From Variovorax atrisoli 110B (GTDB taxonomy: Bacteria; Pseudomonadota; Gammaproteobacteria; Burkholderiales; Burkholderiaceae_C): 64,000 nucleotides of DNA. Within the stretch, counting starts at the first letter, position 1. Each line of letters opens with the position of its first letter. Both the position numbers and the translations under genes were made by a program. The notes beneath the pieces were generated by a model. It was not told where the DNA came from. It did no database searches and saw only the letters and a list, made by a program, of their open reading frames with translations. Positions 10,279 through 18,381 of the stretch are shown here, piece after piece. The stretch lies in contig NZ_KB907450.1 in the NCBI RefSeq assembly GCF_000382045.1, positions 944,204 to 1,008,203 on the forward strand, given 5' to 3'.

Positions 10279-10790
10279 CAGAGCTGGCCCTTGACCTTCT
10301 CGAGCGCTGCGTTGGCGCACTGCTCGTCGAGGTGGCCGCCGGGCGCGCCGCCCACACCGACCGCGCCGATCACCTCATTGCCCGATTTGACCGGCACGCC
10401 GCCGCCCAGCAGCAGGAAGCCCGGCAGGTACACCAGGTTGGCGGCGCCAGGGTTCTTCTGCGCGCCTTCCATCATGGCCTGCGTGGGGCTCTTGGCCGAA
10501 GCCGAGGTCCACGCCTTGCGCTCGCTCGATGCCAATGTGTGCGGGCCGGCGTTGTCGGCGCGCTGCACGGCACGCACGGTGCCGGCGCGGTCGACCACGG
10601 TGGCGGCCACGTTGTAGCCGTTGGCGGCGCAGGCGGCCACGGCTTCGGCGGCGATCTGGTTGGCCAGGGCGAGCGAGATGTTCTTCTCGGTGCGCACGGC
10701 CGGCGCGGGCGCCTGGGCCTGGGCCTGCACCTGGGCGACGGAGGCTGCGAGCAGGACGGCGACGCCGCCGAGGCGGAAGATGGATTGCAT
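10278..10790 (-). CDS. exported HbpS/GlcG-like (DUF336) heme-binding family protein
   Basis: This 170-residue protein has a signal peptide (about residues 1-25, ending VQAQAQ) and a single GlcG/HbpS domain of about 140 residues. Recognisable are VVDRAGTVRAVQRADNA, a Ser/Lys helix, GGGVPV and the C-terminal IGAVGVGGAPGGHLDEQCA. The family includes HbpS of Streptomyces, a secreted heme-binding protein that modulates the SenS sensor kinase. In this window the gene lies just downstream of a sensor kinase and response regulator on the same strand, about 118 bases beyond the regulator, with an inverted repeat in the gap. Heme binding itself cannot be confirmed from sequence. Confidence 0.87.
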   Translation of the reverse strand: MQSIFRLGGVAVLLAASVAQVQAQAQAPAPAVRTEKNISLALANQIAAEAVAACAANGYNVAATVVDRAGTVRAVQRADNAGPHTLASSERKAWTSASAKSPTQAMMEGAQKNPGAANLVYLPGFLLLGGGVPVKSGNEVIGAVGVGGAPGGHLDEQCANAALEKVKGQL

Positions 10791-10894
10791 TGTTCGTTAT
10801 CTCCAGTGGATTCGGGTTGTTGCGCCGGCCCTTGCCGACGGCTGTGCCACTGTAGAAAACGCTGTCCGCGCTTGCCATTCGTACGGCTACGCCC

Positions 10895-10920
10895 GGCGCT
10901 CCGTAGTTCTACGGAGCGCC
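10895..10920. promoter_or_regulatory. 26-base inverted repeat between regulator and HbpS-like gene
   Basis: Arms GGCGCTCCGTAG and CTACGGAGCGCC are perfect complements around TT. The right arm includes the stop codon of the response regulator. Neither strand shows a T-tract after it, so I favour an operator or activator site over a terminator. It lies 105-130 bases before the start of the HbpS-like gene. Confidence 0.45.
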
Positions 10921-11553
10921 CTCCCCGTCCACCAGCACCGCATAGCGCCGGATCAGCTGCGCGAGCGAATCGCAGTCGAGCTTGGCGAACAGGTTGGCAC
11001 GGTGCGTCTCGACCGTGCGCGGCGACAGCGCGAGCGTGCGCGCGATCTCCTTGTTGGTGAGCCCCTGCACGATGAAGGCCAGCACCTCGCGCTCGCGCTC
11101 CGACAGCTGCGCCACACGCTCGCGCGCGGCGTTGTCGGCCTGCGAGCGCTCGCGCGAGCGCACATGCTGGCGCACCGCCTGCTGCAGCGCCTCGAGCAGT
11201 TGCTCGTCGTCCACCGGCTTCTCGAGGAACTCCGCCGCGCCGGCCTTGAAGGCGCGGCGGCACATCTCGACGGTGCCGTGGCCCGTCAGCATGATCACCG
11301 GCTGGTCGACGCCCTGCGCCACCAGCCGGTCGAGCACGGTGAGCCCGCTGATGCCGGGCATGCGCACGTCCAGCACGATGGCGCCGACGCTGGCGCGGTC
11401 GAAGCCGTCGATGAAGGCCTGCGGGTCGGCCCACGCCTGCACGCGCAGGCCGACCGTGCCGATCAGCAGCGAGAGGCCGTCGCGCACCGCCTGGTCGTCG
11501 TCGATCAGGTGGATGAGCGGGGATTGCGGCGGATGGATGCTTGTAGTGTTCAC
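10909..11553 (-). CDS. FixJ/NarL-type response regulator with LuxR HTH
   Basis: This 214-residue regulator has a receiver (about 12-130; acidic residues D18-D20, phosphoacceptor D62 in LDVRMP, K112 in EKPVD) and a LuxR-type helix-turn-helix at about 150-212 (LSEREREVL, GLTNKEIARTLALSPRTVETHR). The start is GTG at 11553, 14 bases after the stop of the sensor kinase, the obvious partner. FixJ-like regulators of this shape activate small regulons such as catabolic or oxygen-responsive genes. A perfect inverted repeat spans its stop codon and could be its own target for the downstream HbpS-like gene. The upstream boundary of the kinase/regulator operon is at the divergent DUF72 gene. Confidence 0.92.
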   Translation of the reverse strand: MNTTSIHPPQSPLIHLIDDDQAVRDGLSLLIGTVGLRVQAWADPQAFIDGFDRASVGAIVLDVRMPGISGLTVLDRLVAQGVDQPVIMLTGHGTVEMCRRAFKAGAAEFLEKPVDDEQLLEALQQAVRQHVRSRERSQADNAARERVAQLSEREREVLAFIVQGLTNKEIARTLALSPRTVETHRANLFAKLDCDSLAQLIRRYAVLVDGEGAP

Positions 11554-11567
11554 GGCGAGGAAGACGA

Positions 11568-13058
11568 CTACGGCGACGATGGCGGATCGGCCAGCGGCAG
11601 CAGCAAGGTGAAGCACGCGCCGCGCGGCGAGGCATTGGCGGCGCTCAGGCTGCCGCCCATGCCGCTGGCCAGCGTCTCGCTGAGGCTCAGGCCGAGGCCA
11701 AGCCCGCCCTCGCGCGTGCTGAAGAAGGGTTCGAAGAGACGCGGCAGCGCCTCGGGGGCGATGCCGCGGCCGTTGTCGGTCACGGTCAGGACGCCTTCCT
11801 GTCCCTTGCGATCGACGGACAACACCAGCCGCCGCTCGGCCGCCGGCACCAGGTCGAGTGCCTGCAGCGCGTTCATCAGCAGGTTGTGCACGATCTGCTC
11901 GAGCGCCACGTCCTCGGCCTGCACGCGCACCGGCGCCTGTGCCGATGCATCGAACTGTGCGGCGACGCCGCGCTTCGCGAACTCGGGCGCCAGCAGGTGC
12001 ATGGCGCTGCGCACCACATCCTGCAGCACCAGCGGCTTCGTCTCGCTGCCGGCGCCCGGACGTTCGATCACTCGGCGCAGCCGGCCCACCACGCCTGCCG
12101 CGCTGCGCGCCTGCTCTGCCGCGCGCCCCATCGCGTCGCGTGCCGTGTCCAGATCGGGCGGATCGTCGTCGAGCAGCCGGCGGGCGGCCTGGGTGTTGGC
12201 CAGCACTGCCGTGAGCGGCTGGTTGAGTTCGTGCGCAAGGCCTGCGGAAAGCTCGCCAAGCGCATTGAGCCGCGCGACCTGCCCGAGCCGCAGCAGTTCC
12301 TCGGCCCGGCGGCGCGCCACGCGCTGGCGCTGGGCGGTCCACAGGCCTGCGAGCAGCAGCGCCATCGCGGCGGCCCAGCCGGCGATGCCGCGCCAGGGCA
12401 GCTCGCCCCAAACCACCTGCCTCTCGGCAACCAGATCGAAAGGCTGGCTCGGAGACGCGAGCGCCTTGGTCAGGCCGAAGCGCCATCCGTTCGTGCTCGG
12501 CGAGATCACGCCGGGCTGCAGCACCAGTTGCTGGCCGTCGCGCTGCAGGCTCAGCCGCACGGGGCTGCGCTGCGGATTCATCGGCCAGTCGCGCCAGGGC
12601 ACGGAGCCGGCCAGGTCGATGTCGAGCGCGTAGCTGAAAGGCGTGGCGCCGATGACCAGCGTGTAGCGGCCATGGGCCAGGTCGAGCGTGGCCAGCTCGG
12701 CGCGCTGGAGGCTGCGCGAGCGCGCCTCGGCAGCTTCCAGTGCGCCGGCGCGCGCGCTGTCGGGCCAGGGCTGGTCGCGGTCGCGCCGCTGCACGCGCAG
12801 GATCGAGGAGTAGACGGAAGGCAGGCGCTGCTCGGGATGGTCCGCGCCCGTGCTGGGCTCCAGCAGCGCTAGCGTGGCCAGCACGGCGTCGTACTGCACC
12901 ATCTGCTGGCTCATGAGGCGGTGCGCGATGCGCACGTCGGTCTCGAAGTCCTGCTGCATCTGCGCAAGTTCGGCACGCGCGATCCATACGGCGCCCACGG
13001 CGGTGAGCGCCAGCCAGGCCAGCCACCATCCGCCTTGCGTACGCAACCACTGTTTCAT
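11568..13058 (-). CDS. membrane sensor histidine kinase (FixL/TodS-like kinase core)
   Basis: The 496-residue protein has a transmembrane helix at about 12-28, a periplasmic region to about 222 and a second helix at about 224-242. The kinase core follows: H box LSAGLAHELNQPLTAV with H276, N box HNLLMNALQAL, G1 VTDNGRGI and G2 GGLGLGLSLSE. The periplasmic region of nearly 200 residues has no domain I recognise and must hold the signal-sensing site. It is first in a leftward operon with the response regulator. An exported HbpS-like protein encoded next could be the periplasmic ligand-binding partner, as in the Streptomyces SenS/SenR/HbpS system, but that is inference. Confidence 0.92.
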   Translation of the reverse strand: MKQWLRTQGGWWLAWLALTAVGAVWIARAELAQMQQDFETDVRIAHRLMSQQMVQYDAVLATLALLEPSTGADHPEQRLPSVYSSILRVQRRDRDQPWPDSARAGALEAAEARSRSLQRAELATLDLAHGRYTLVIGATPFSYALDIDLAGSVPWRDWPMNPQRSPVRLSLQRDGQQLVLQPGVISPSTNGWRFGLTKALASPSQPFDLVAERQVVWGELPWRGIAGWAAAMALLLAGLWTAQRQRVARRRAEELLRLGQVARLNALGELSAGLAHELNQPLTAVLANTQAARRLLDDDPPDLDTARDAMGRAAEQARSAAGVVGRLRRVIERPGAGSETKPLVLQDVVRSAMHLLAPEFAKRGVAAQFDASAQAPVRVQAEDVALEQIVHNLLMNALQALDLVPAAERRLVLSVDRKGQEGVLTVTDNGRGIAPEALPRLFEPFFSTREGGLGLGLSLSETLASGMGGSLSAANASPRGACFTLLLPLADPPSSP

Positions 13059-13121
13059 GGCGCGGATTGTGCCCGGCGCGGCCAGGCGGCTTTCCTCTTG
13101 GCCGAAAATGCGGCACCAGCC

Positions 13122-14201
13122 ATGGCCGACGTACAGGACTCCCTCTTTCCAGACCTCCCGCGCCCCGAAGAAGCGCCTTCGGCCGCGCCACCGCCGCCCG
13201 CCGAAGCAGCCGCCGCGAAGAAGAAGCCGCCGCGCACCGCGACGGTCGAGCCCGCGCCGGCCGATCCGGAACTGGTCGAGCTGGCCGCCGCGCTGCCTCC
13301 CAACCTGCGCCTGGGCACCTCGTCGTGGAGCTACCCCGGCTGGGCCAACCTGGTGTGGGACGGCGAATACGCCGAGACCGTGCTTTCCAAGAACGGCCTC
13401 TCCGCGCTGGCGAAGCACCCGCTGTTTCGCACCGTGAGCGTGGACCGCAACTTCTACCGCGCCCTCACCGCCAGCCAATACGCGCGCTACGCCGCCATGG
13501 TGCCGGACGACTTCCGCTTCATGGTGAAGGCGCCCAGCCTGGTCACCGATGCCACGGTGCGCGACGAAAGCGGGCGCGGCATGCAGGCCAACCCGGTGTT
13601 CCTCAGCAGCGAGATCGCACGGCAGGACTTCGTGCTGCCCGCGCTCGAAGGCCTGGGCCATCGCATCGGCGTGCTGGTATTCCAGCTGAGCCCGATACCC
13701 GGGCACCTCCTGGCCGACCAGCCCGCGCTGCTGGCGCGCATCGCGGCGATGCTCGAATCGCTGCCCGACATCACATCGACCGCGCCCGACGCGGTGATCG
13801 CCGTCGAGGTGCGCGACCCTCAGCTGCTGAACCCCGCCTTCGCCGACATGCTGCGCAGCGTGCGCGCGACCTTCTGCATGGGCCTGCACGCCAAGATGCC
13901 GCCCATCGAAGACCAGCTGCCGATGCTGCGCGCCATGTGGCCCGGCCCGCTGGTGTGCCGCTGGAACCTGCACCGCCGGCACGGCCGCTTCGGGTACGAA
14001 GACGCGGAAAAGCTCTACGGCCCCTTCGACAAGATCGTCGACCCCGATCCGGAAACCCGCGCTGCGCTCGCCAAGGTGATCGCGGGCACCACCCGTGCGG
14101 GCCAGAACGCGTTCGTCACCGTGAGCAACAACGCCGAGGGCTGCGCGCCGCTGACGATCGCGCAGCTGGCGCGCGATGTCCTGGCCCTCGCACCGCGATA
14201 G
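13122..14201 (+). CDS. DUF72 family protein
   Basis: This 359-residue protein has a low-complexity Pro/Ala/Lys N-terminal extension (about residues 10-48) and then a DUF72 TIM-barrel domain. Characteristic pieces are LGTSSWSYPGW, VSVDRNFYR, FRFMVKAP and, near the end, VTVSNNAEGCAP. DUF72 proteins (YecE in Escherichia coli) are widespread but have no agreed biochemical function; a role with iron-sulfur clusters or nucleic acids has been suggested for relatives. It is transcribed divergently from the sensor kinase, 63 bases apart, so the two share a promoter region. It converges on the RidA gene with only 12 bases between stops. Confidence 0.88.
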   Translation: MADVQDSLFPDLPRPEEAPSAAPPPPAEAAAAKKKPPRTATVEPAPADPELVELAAALPPNLRLGTSSWSYPGWANLVWDGEYAETVLSKNGLSALAKHPLFRTVSVDRNFYRALTASQYARYAAMVPDDFRFMVKAPSLVTDATVRDESGRGMQANPVFLSSEIARQDFVLPALEGLGHRIGVLVFQLSPIPGHLLADQPALLARIAAMLESLPDITSTAPDAVIAVEVRDPQLLNPAFADMLRSVRATFCMGLHAKMPPIEDQLPMLRAMWPGPLVCRWNLHRRHGRFGYEDAEKLYGPFDKIVDPDPETRAALAKVIAGTTRAGQNAFVTVSNNAEGCAPLTIAQLARDVLALAPR

Positions 14202-14213
14202 CCTTCCCGCCGG

Positions 14214-14708
14214 CTAGCCGATGTTCTGCTTGGCAGCGACGGTCATCTCCACCTCGACCGTCGCGTTCTTCGGCAGCGCGTAGACACCGACCGCCGTGCG
14301 CACGTGCACGCCGGCCTCGCCGAACACGCGGTGCAGCAGGTCGGAGGCGGCATCGGCCACTTCGCTCTGCTGCGTGAAGTCGGCGGTGCACTGCACGAAC
14401 ACGCCGACGCGCAGCACCTTTTCCACCGCATCGAGCGAGCCTAGCGCGCGCCGCAGCAGCGCGAGGCTGCGCAGTGCGCAGATCTGCGCGCCCTCGCGGG
14501 CTTTGTCCAGCGACACCGCATCGCCGACGCGGCCCGTGACCACCACCGTGGTGCCCACGCGCGGCACCTGGCCGCTGAGATGGATGGTGCGGCCGTCGCG
14601 CACCAGCGGCACGTAGTGGCCGCCGGCAATGATCTCGCCGTCGAAGCTGTGGCCGATCTCGGCGGCGATCTGGTCGGCGATCTGGTCGCGGGTCATTTCT
14701 GCTGTCAT
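14214..14708 (-). CDS. RidA (YjgF/UK114) family protein
   Basis: The 164-residue protein belongs to the Rid superfamily, in the longer subgroup with an extra N-terminal helix. LSGQVPR, CALRSLALLRRALGSL, VGVFVQCTADF and the C-terminal GVYALPKNATVEVEM are typical. Canonical RidA hydrolyses reactive enamines and imines formed by PLP enzymes; the catalytic Arg of true RidA is not obvious at the usual place here, so this may be one of the other Rid subgroups with unknown substrate. I chose the ATG at 14708; the frame continues upstream without a supported start. It is a single gene convergent with the DUF72 gene. Confidence 0.85.
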   Translation of the reverse strand: MTAEMTRDQIADQIAAEIGHSFDGEIIAGGHYVPLVRDGRTIHLSGQVPRVGTTVVVTGRVGDAVSLDKAREGAQICALRSLALLRRALGSLDAVEKVLRVGVFVQCTADFTQQSEVADAASDLLHRVFGEAGVHVRTAVGVYALPKNATVEVEMTVAAKQNIG

Positions 14709-14809
14709 GTCTGTTCCGTGAAAGGGAGTGCCATTGTCCTCAGCGCCTGCACGGCGAAACAGATACAGAAGGAGCCTATGCGAGGCAGAACAGAATGCCG
14801 GGGCCCATT

Positions 14810-15430
14810 TCAGGCCACCTCGGGCCATCGGCCCAGCACCTCGTGCACGCCCTCGCCCACGTGGCTGTCGATCAGCACCAGCGAGCCAGCCGACCATCGC
14901 ACCGGCGCTTCGATCGCATGCCTTTCGAGCTTGCGCCGCGCATAGGCCAGCGTCATGTGCGGCGTGAAGGAGCGCGCAGGCTTCAGGCCCGCGTCGGCCA
15001 GCGCCTCGCCCAGGCGCTGGCGGAAGGCCTTGAGCGAGCGGACGCCGTCCTCGTCGTCGGCGCACAGCGCGAGCGCACCCTTGGCGAAGCTCATCGCCTT
15101 CTCGAAGACGATGTCGAAGGCAGGCGGCGGCACGGATGCGGCGGCCTTCGAGGCCAGCACGACCTTGTCGGCCGGCACCTCCTCGTAGTCGCCCAGGTCG
15201 AAGAGCGTGACGTGCAGACGGTGCGCCGCCACCAGTGTTCCCTTGAGTGCGTGCTGCGAGTTCATGCGTTCGCCGAGCTCGGCGATCGAGGCGGCCTCCT
15301 GCGGGGCCGGAAGAATTGCGAAAAAGAGAGAGTGCCCGGGTGCCGCCTTGCTGCGACGCACCTTGCTGCGCGGGCGTGGCAGGGGTTTGGGCGGAGGCTC
15401 GATACCGGGAAGAAGAAGCTGATCTGACAT
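14810..15430 (-). CDS. 2'-5' RNA ligase family protein (2H phosphoesterase)
   Basis: This 206-residue protein has the two HxT motifs of the LigT/ThpR 2H phosphoesterase family: HVT in RLHVTLFD and HMT in TPHMTLAYA. Members act as RNA 2',3'-cyclic phosphodiesterases or tRNA half ligases. The first 35 residues are Pro/Lys/Arg-rich and outside the fold. I chose the ATG at 15430 (MSDQLLLPG), the common beginning in relatives; an ATG at 15448 in the same frame is equally possible and would touch the upstream divergent reading frame. It is a single gene about 175 bases from the outer-membrane barrel gene. Confidence 0.87.
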   Translation of the reverse strand: MSDQLLLPGIEPPPKPLPRPRSKVRRSKAAPGHSLFFAILPAPQEAASIAELGERMNSQHALKGTLVAAHRLHVTLFDLGDYEEVPADKVVLASKAAASVPPPAFDIVFEKAMSFAKGALALCADDEDGVRSLKAFRQRLGEALADAGLKPARSFTPHMTLAYARRKLERHAIEAPVRWSAGSLVLIDSHVGEGVHEVLGRWPEVA

Positions 15431-15605
15431 GCCTTGATCATCGCCCATGGCACGCGCCCTTCATCAGCGCTTCAGCAAGCGCCAAGCACTCCTTCAGGTT
15501 GCGTTTCGAGAATCGTCGCGAGCCGGTGGCACCGCATCTGTCGATGCGCCGGAGCCACCTGCCGACCGATCTCGATCAACCAACCATCCGAACAGGAAAC
15601 TCATC

Positions 15606-16220
15606 TTGAAGACCAGAACGCAAGCCTGCACCGTCCTCGCGGCAGCCCTCCTCCTCGGCACCGCCTCCATGGCCGCCAGCGCCGCGGGGCCGGGCCAGGA
15701 CGCCGGCATCTACGTGGGCGGCGCCGTCGGCCGCTCGAGCTACAGCCTCTCGTCTTCCAACCGTGTGCCCGTGCCGTGGGGCGGCGAAAAAAGCAGCCGG
15801 AGCGGCACGGCCTACAAGCTGTACGGCGGCTATCGCTTCACCGAGACCTTCGGCGTCGAGGCGGGCTACGCGCGCCTTGGCCGCGTAAGCCAGTGGAGCT
15901 CGAACGGCGCCTATTCGCGCCTGCAGTCGGGCACGGGCCAGGTCTTCTACGCGGCAGCCACCGCCCGGCTGCCGCTGGGCGAATCGTTCGCGCTCAACGG
16001 CCGACTCGGCGTCGCGCGCGGCCGCATCTCCGGCGACAACAACTGGGCGCTGCCCAGCCAGCGCATCTCGGGCAGCTCGACCGGCCTGATGGCCGGCTTC
16101 GGCGCCGAATACCGCATGACGCAGAACCTGTCGATCACCGCCGACTACGACTACTTCGGCAAGCTGTCGAAGCAGGCGAAGGGCGGCATGGTGACGGTGG
16201 GCCTGAAGGCGAACTTCTGA
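15606..16220 (+). CDS. outer-membrane beta-barrel protein (opacity/OmpA-like)
   Basis: The start is TTG at 15606, supported by AGGAAA eight bases upstream and by a signal peptide that begins there (Thr/Ala/Leu-rich, ending AASAAG, about 27 residues). The frame is open further upstream, but that part is not signal-like. The mature 177 residues show alternating polar/aromatic strands, for example GIYVGGAVGRSSYSL, YKLYGGYRFTETFGVEAGYARLG and the closing VTVGLKANF, with terminal Phe as needed for BAM recognition. This fits an eight-stranded barrel. It ends 28 bases before the convergent adhesin gene, another outer-membrane protein. The specific role is unknown. Confidence 0.82.
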   Translation: MKTRTQACTVLAAALLLGTASMAASAAGPGQDAGIYVGGAVGRSSYSLSSSNRVPVPWGGEKSSRSGTAYKLYGGYRFTETFGVEAGYARLGRVSQWSSNGAYSRLQSGTGQVFYAAATARLPLGESFALNGRLGVARGRISGDNNWALPSQRISGSSTGLMAGFGAEYRMTQNLSITADYDYFGKLSKQAKGGMVTVGLKANF

Positions 16221-16248
16221 GCATGGGCCTGCTGCATCGGCGCACCGG

Positions 16249-18231
16249 CTACCACTGGTAGCCGGCCTGCATCCTTGCGCCGACCTGCGCGCCGGAGCCG
16301 GTGGCAACGGAAAGCCCTCCGCCCACCTGCCAGTGGTCGTCGAGCTGGTAGGCAAAGCCCACGCCGAGCGCGCTCTGGCCCGCATAGTGGGCTGCCGCGG
16401 CGCCGACCCAGCGATGGCCGGCCTGCAGCATCGGCACCGAAGGCATCGCCATTGCCTGGGCGACGCCGCGCGCCGCGAAGTCGCGCACCCCCTGCACCTG
16501 CGCGCCGAGCTGCGCGTTCGCACGCTCCAGCTGCGAGAGGTTGACCGCATCGGTGGGCAGGGTGCCGGGTGCCACGTTGACGATCTGGCGCGGCGCCGCC
16601 GCACTGCCCATGCTCACCGTGGAAGGACGGTCGGCCACCGAGCCCTGCCCCAGCGCCACCGAATCGGGCGCCAGGGCCCGGGCGTTCGCGCCCAACGCCA
16701 CCGCATTGACACCGCTGGCCAGCGAGGCCGCACCGATGGCCGTGGTCGGATCGGCCAGCGCCCGCGCGCCATCACCGATGGCGAGCGAGCCCGCGTGGAG
16801 CGCCTGCGCGTCGCGGCCGATGGCCTGTGCGCCGTCGCCCTGCGCCGAGGCGCCGATGCCCACTGCGACGGCACCCATGCCGCTGGCGCTGGCCGCCGCC
16901 TGCCCGGGAATCGAGCAGCGCAAGGCCCCGCCGCTCACGGTGCACACGCCGAGCTGGCCATTCACCACCGCCTGCAGTTGCACCGACTGCTCCTGGATCT
17001 GCGTCGTGTGCTTCTGCAGCTGCTGGGTCATGTCGATCACCTGCGTGCTCTGGTTCGTCGCGAGGGTCAGGGCCTGCTCGGCGGTGGTGCGCACGCCGTA
17101 CAGCTGCGCTCCGTTGACGGCATCGGTCGAGGTGGCGCTGACGTCTCCGGCAACGACGCCGCTGATGCGCCCGGCATTGACGATGCCTGCCCCGCGGTTG
17201 TCGATGCCGCCCTGCGTGACAAGTTGGCCGCCCACCGTCGCGTTTCCACCGACGGACAAGGTGCCGGCACTGACCTGGCCGCTGGCTTCGATGCCCGCGA
17301 CATTGGTCAGCGTGCGCTGGTTGCCCGGGGAACCGAAGGACACCACGTTGCTGCGCCCCCCGTCGTTGCTCTGGGCGCCGATGGCCACCGAGTTCTGCCC
17401 GCTGGCGGTGCTCAGCATGCCCAGAGCCAGGGAACGCACGCCACTGGCCCACGCACTGCGGCCCAGCGCAAGGGCTCCGTCGGCGCTGGCCAGGCTGGCA
17501 TAGCCCAGCGCCGTCGCACCGTCGCCGGACGCGCGCGAGGCCGAACCCAGTGCCACGCTGCCGTAGCCGCCCGCGTCGCTGTCGGCTCCGACAGCGGTGC
17601 TGCGCTCGTCGCGCGCCTTGCTGTTGACGCCGAAGGCGCTGGAGCGCACGCCGCTCGCCTGGCTGTCGTTGCCCACCGCGACCGCGCGCTCCTCGCTGGC
17701 AGCGCTGTCCGCACCGATCGAGACCGCCTCCACGGCCGAGGCCGCGCTGCGGTAGCCCAGCGCGACCGACGATTCCCCGCTCGCCTTGGCGACATTGCCC
17801 ACGGCGAGAGCCGAGCCCGCGCTCGCTTCCGTGAATGAGCCGATCGCGGTGGCCGAATTCGCGCTCGCGTTGCTGCGCAGGCCGATCGCGGTCGCGCCAT
17901 TGCCCGCGGCCTGCGCCCGGATGCCGTAGGCCGACGCATTGCTTCCGTAGGCCGTCGCCGAGCGCCCGATGGCCGTATTGCCTGAAGTGAGGTCGATCCC
18001 GGCCTGCGACTCGGCACCGCCGGCGATATTGCTCTGGCAGTCGGCCTGCACCACGTCGCGCGCCGTGCTGAACCCGGAATACGCGCCCTCGTCGCGGCTG
18101 CTGTAGAGCGTGCCGCCCGGGCACACGTTGGGATTGAGCACCTGCGCCTGAACGGCGGGCACCGCACAGATGCCCAGGGCGCAGAGCAACCGCACTGCCG
18201 GCATCAGGCGCTGTGATGGATGGGGTTTCAT
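16249..18231 (-). CDS. trimeric autotransporter adhesin (YadA-like)
   Basis: The 660-residue protein starts at an ATG with GAGGAG eight bases upstream. It has a signal peptide (about 1-29), then a long YadA-type head made of 14-residue repeats such as ATAIGSFTEASAGS and SVALGYRSAASA (about 75-320). A neck motif (STDAVNGAQLY), a short coiled-coil stalk, a second smaller head (about 475-575) and a second neck (PTDAVNLSQLE) follow. The last 70 residues are the membrane anchor ending AGYQW, with Trp where Phe is usual. Three chains form one barrel and display a surface adhesin. A LuxR-type regulator is transcribed divergently 150 bases away and may control it. Confidence 0.93.
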   Translation of the reverse strand: MKPHPSQRLMPAVRLLCALGICAVPAVQAQVLNPNVCPGGTLYSSRDEGAYSGFSTARDVVQADCQSNIAGGAESQAGIDLTSGNTAIGRSATAYGSNASAYGIRAQAAGNGATAIGLRSNASANSATAIGSFTEASAGSALAVGNVAKASGESSVALGYRSAASAVEAVSIGADSAASEERAVAVGNDSQASGVRSSAFGVNSKARDERSTAVGADSDAGGYGSVALGSASRASGDGATALGYASLASADGALALGRSAWASGVRSLALGMLSTASGQNSVAIGAQSNDGGRSNVVSFGSPGNQRTLTNVAGIEASGQVSAGTLSVGGNATVGGQLVTQGGIDNRGAGIVNAGRISGVVAGDVSATSTDAVNGAQLYGVRTTAEQALTLATNQSTQVIDMTQQLQKHTTQIQEQSVQLQAVVNGQLGVCTVSGGALRCSIPGQAAASASGMGAVAVGIGASAQGDGAQAIGRDAQALHAGSLAIGDGARALADPTTAIGAASLASGVNAVALGANARALAPDSVALGQGSVADRPSTVSMGSAAAPRQIVNVAPGTLPTDAVNLSQLERANAQLGAQVQGVRDFAARGVAQAMAMPSVPMLQAGHRWVGAAAAHYAGQSALGVGFAYQLDDHWQVGGGLSVATGSGAQVGARMQAGYQW

Positions 18232-18381
18232 GGTCTGTTCTCCTCGCTCTTGCGGCCCTGGAGGCCGCCCGGGCGATGCTGCCGGTGCAACGCGTCGGGC
18301 CCGTACCATGCTTTGTGGTAGCCTGCGGCGCCCCGGCCGACGGCCCCGCCCGGCCCGCCCTCCGATCGCGACCCGCGTGCC

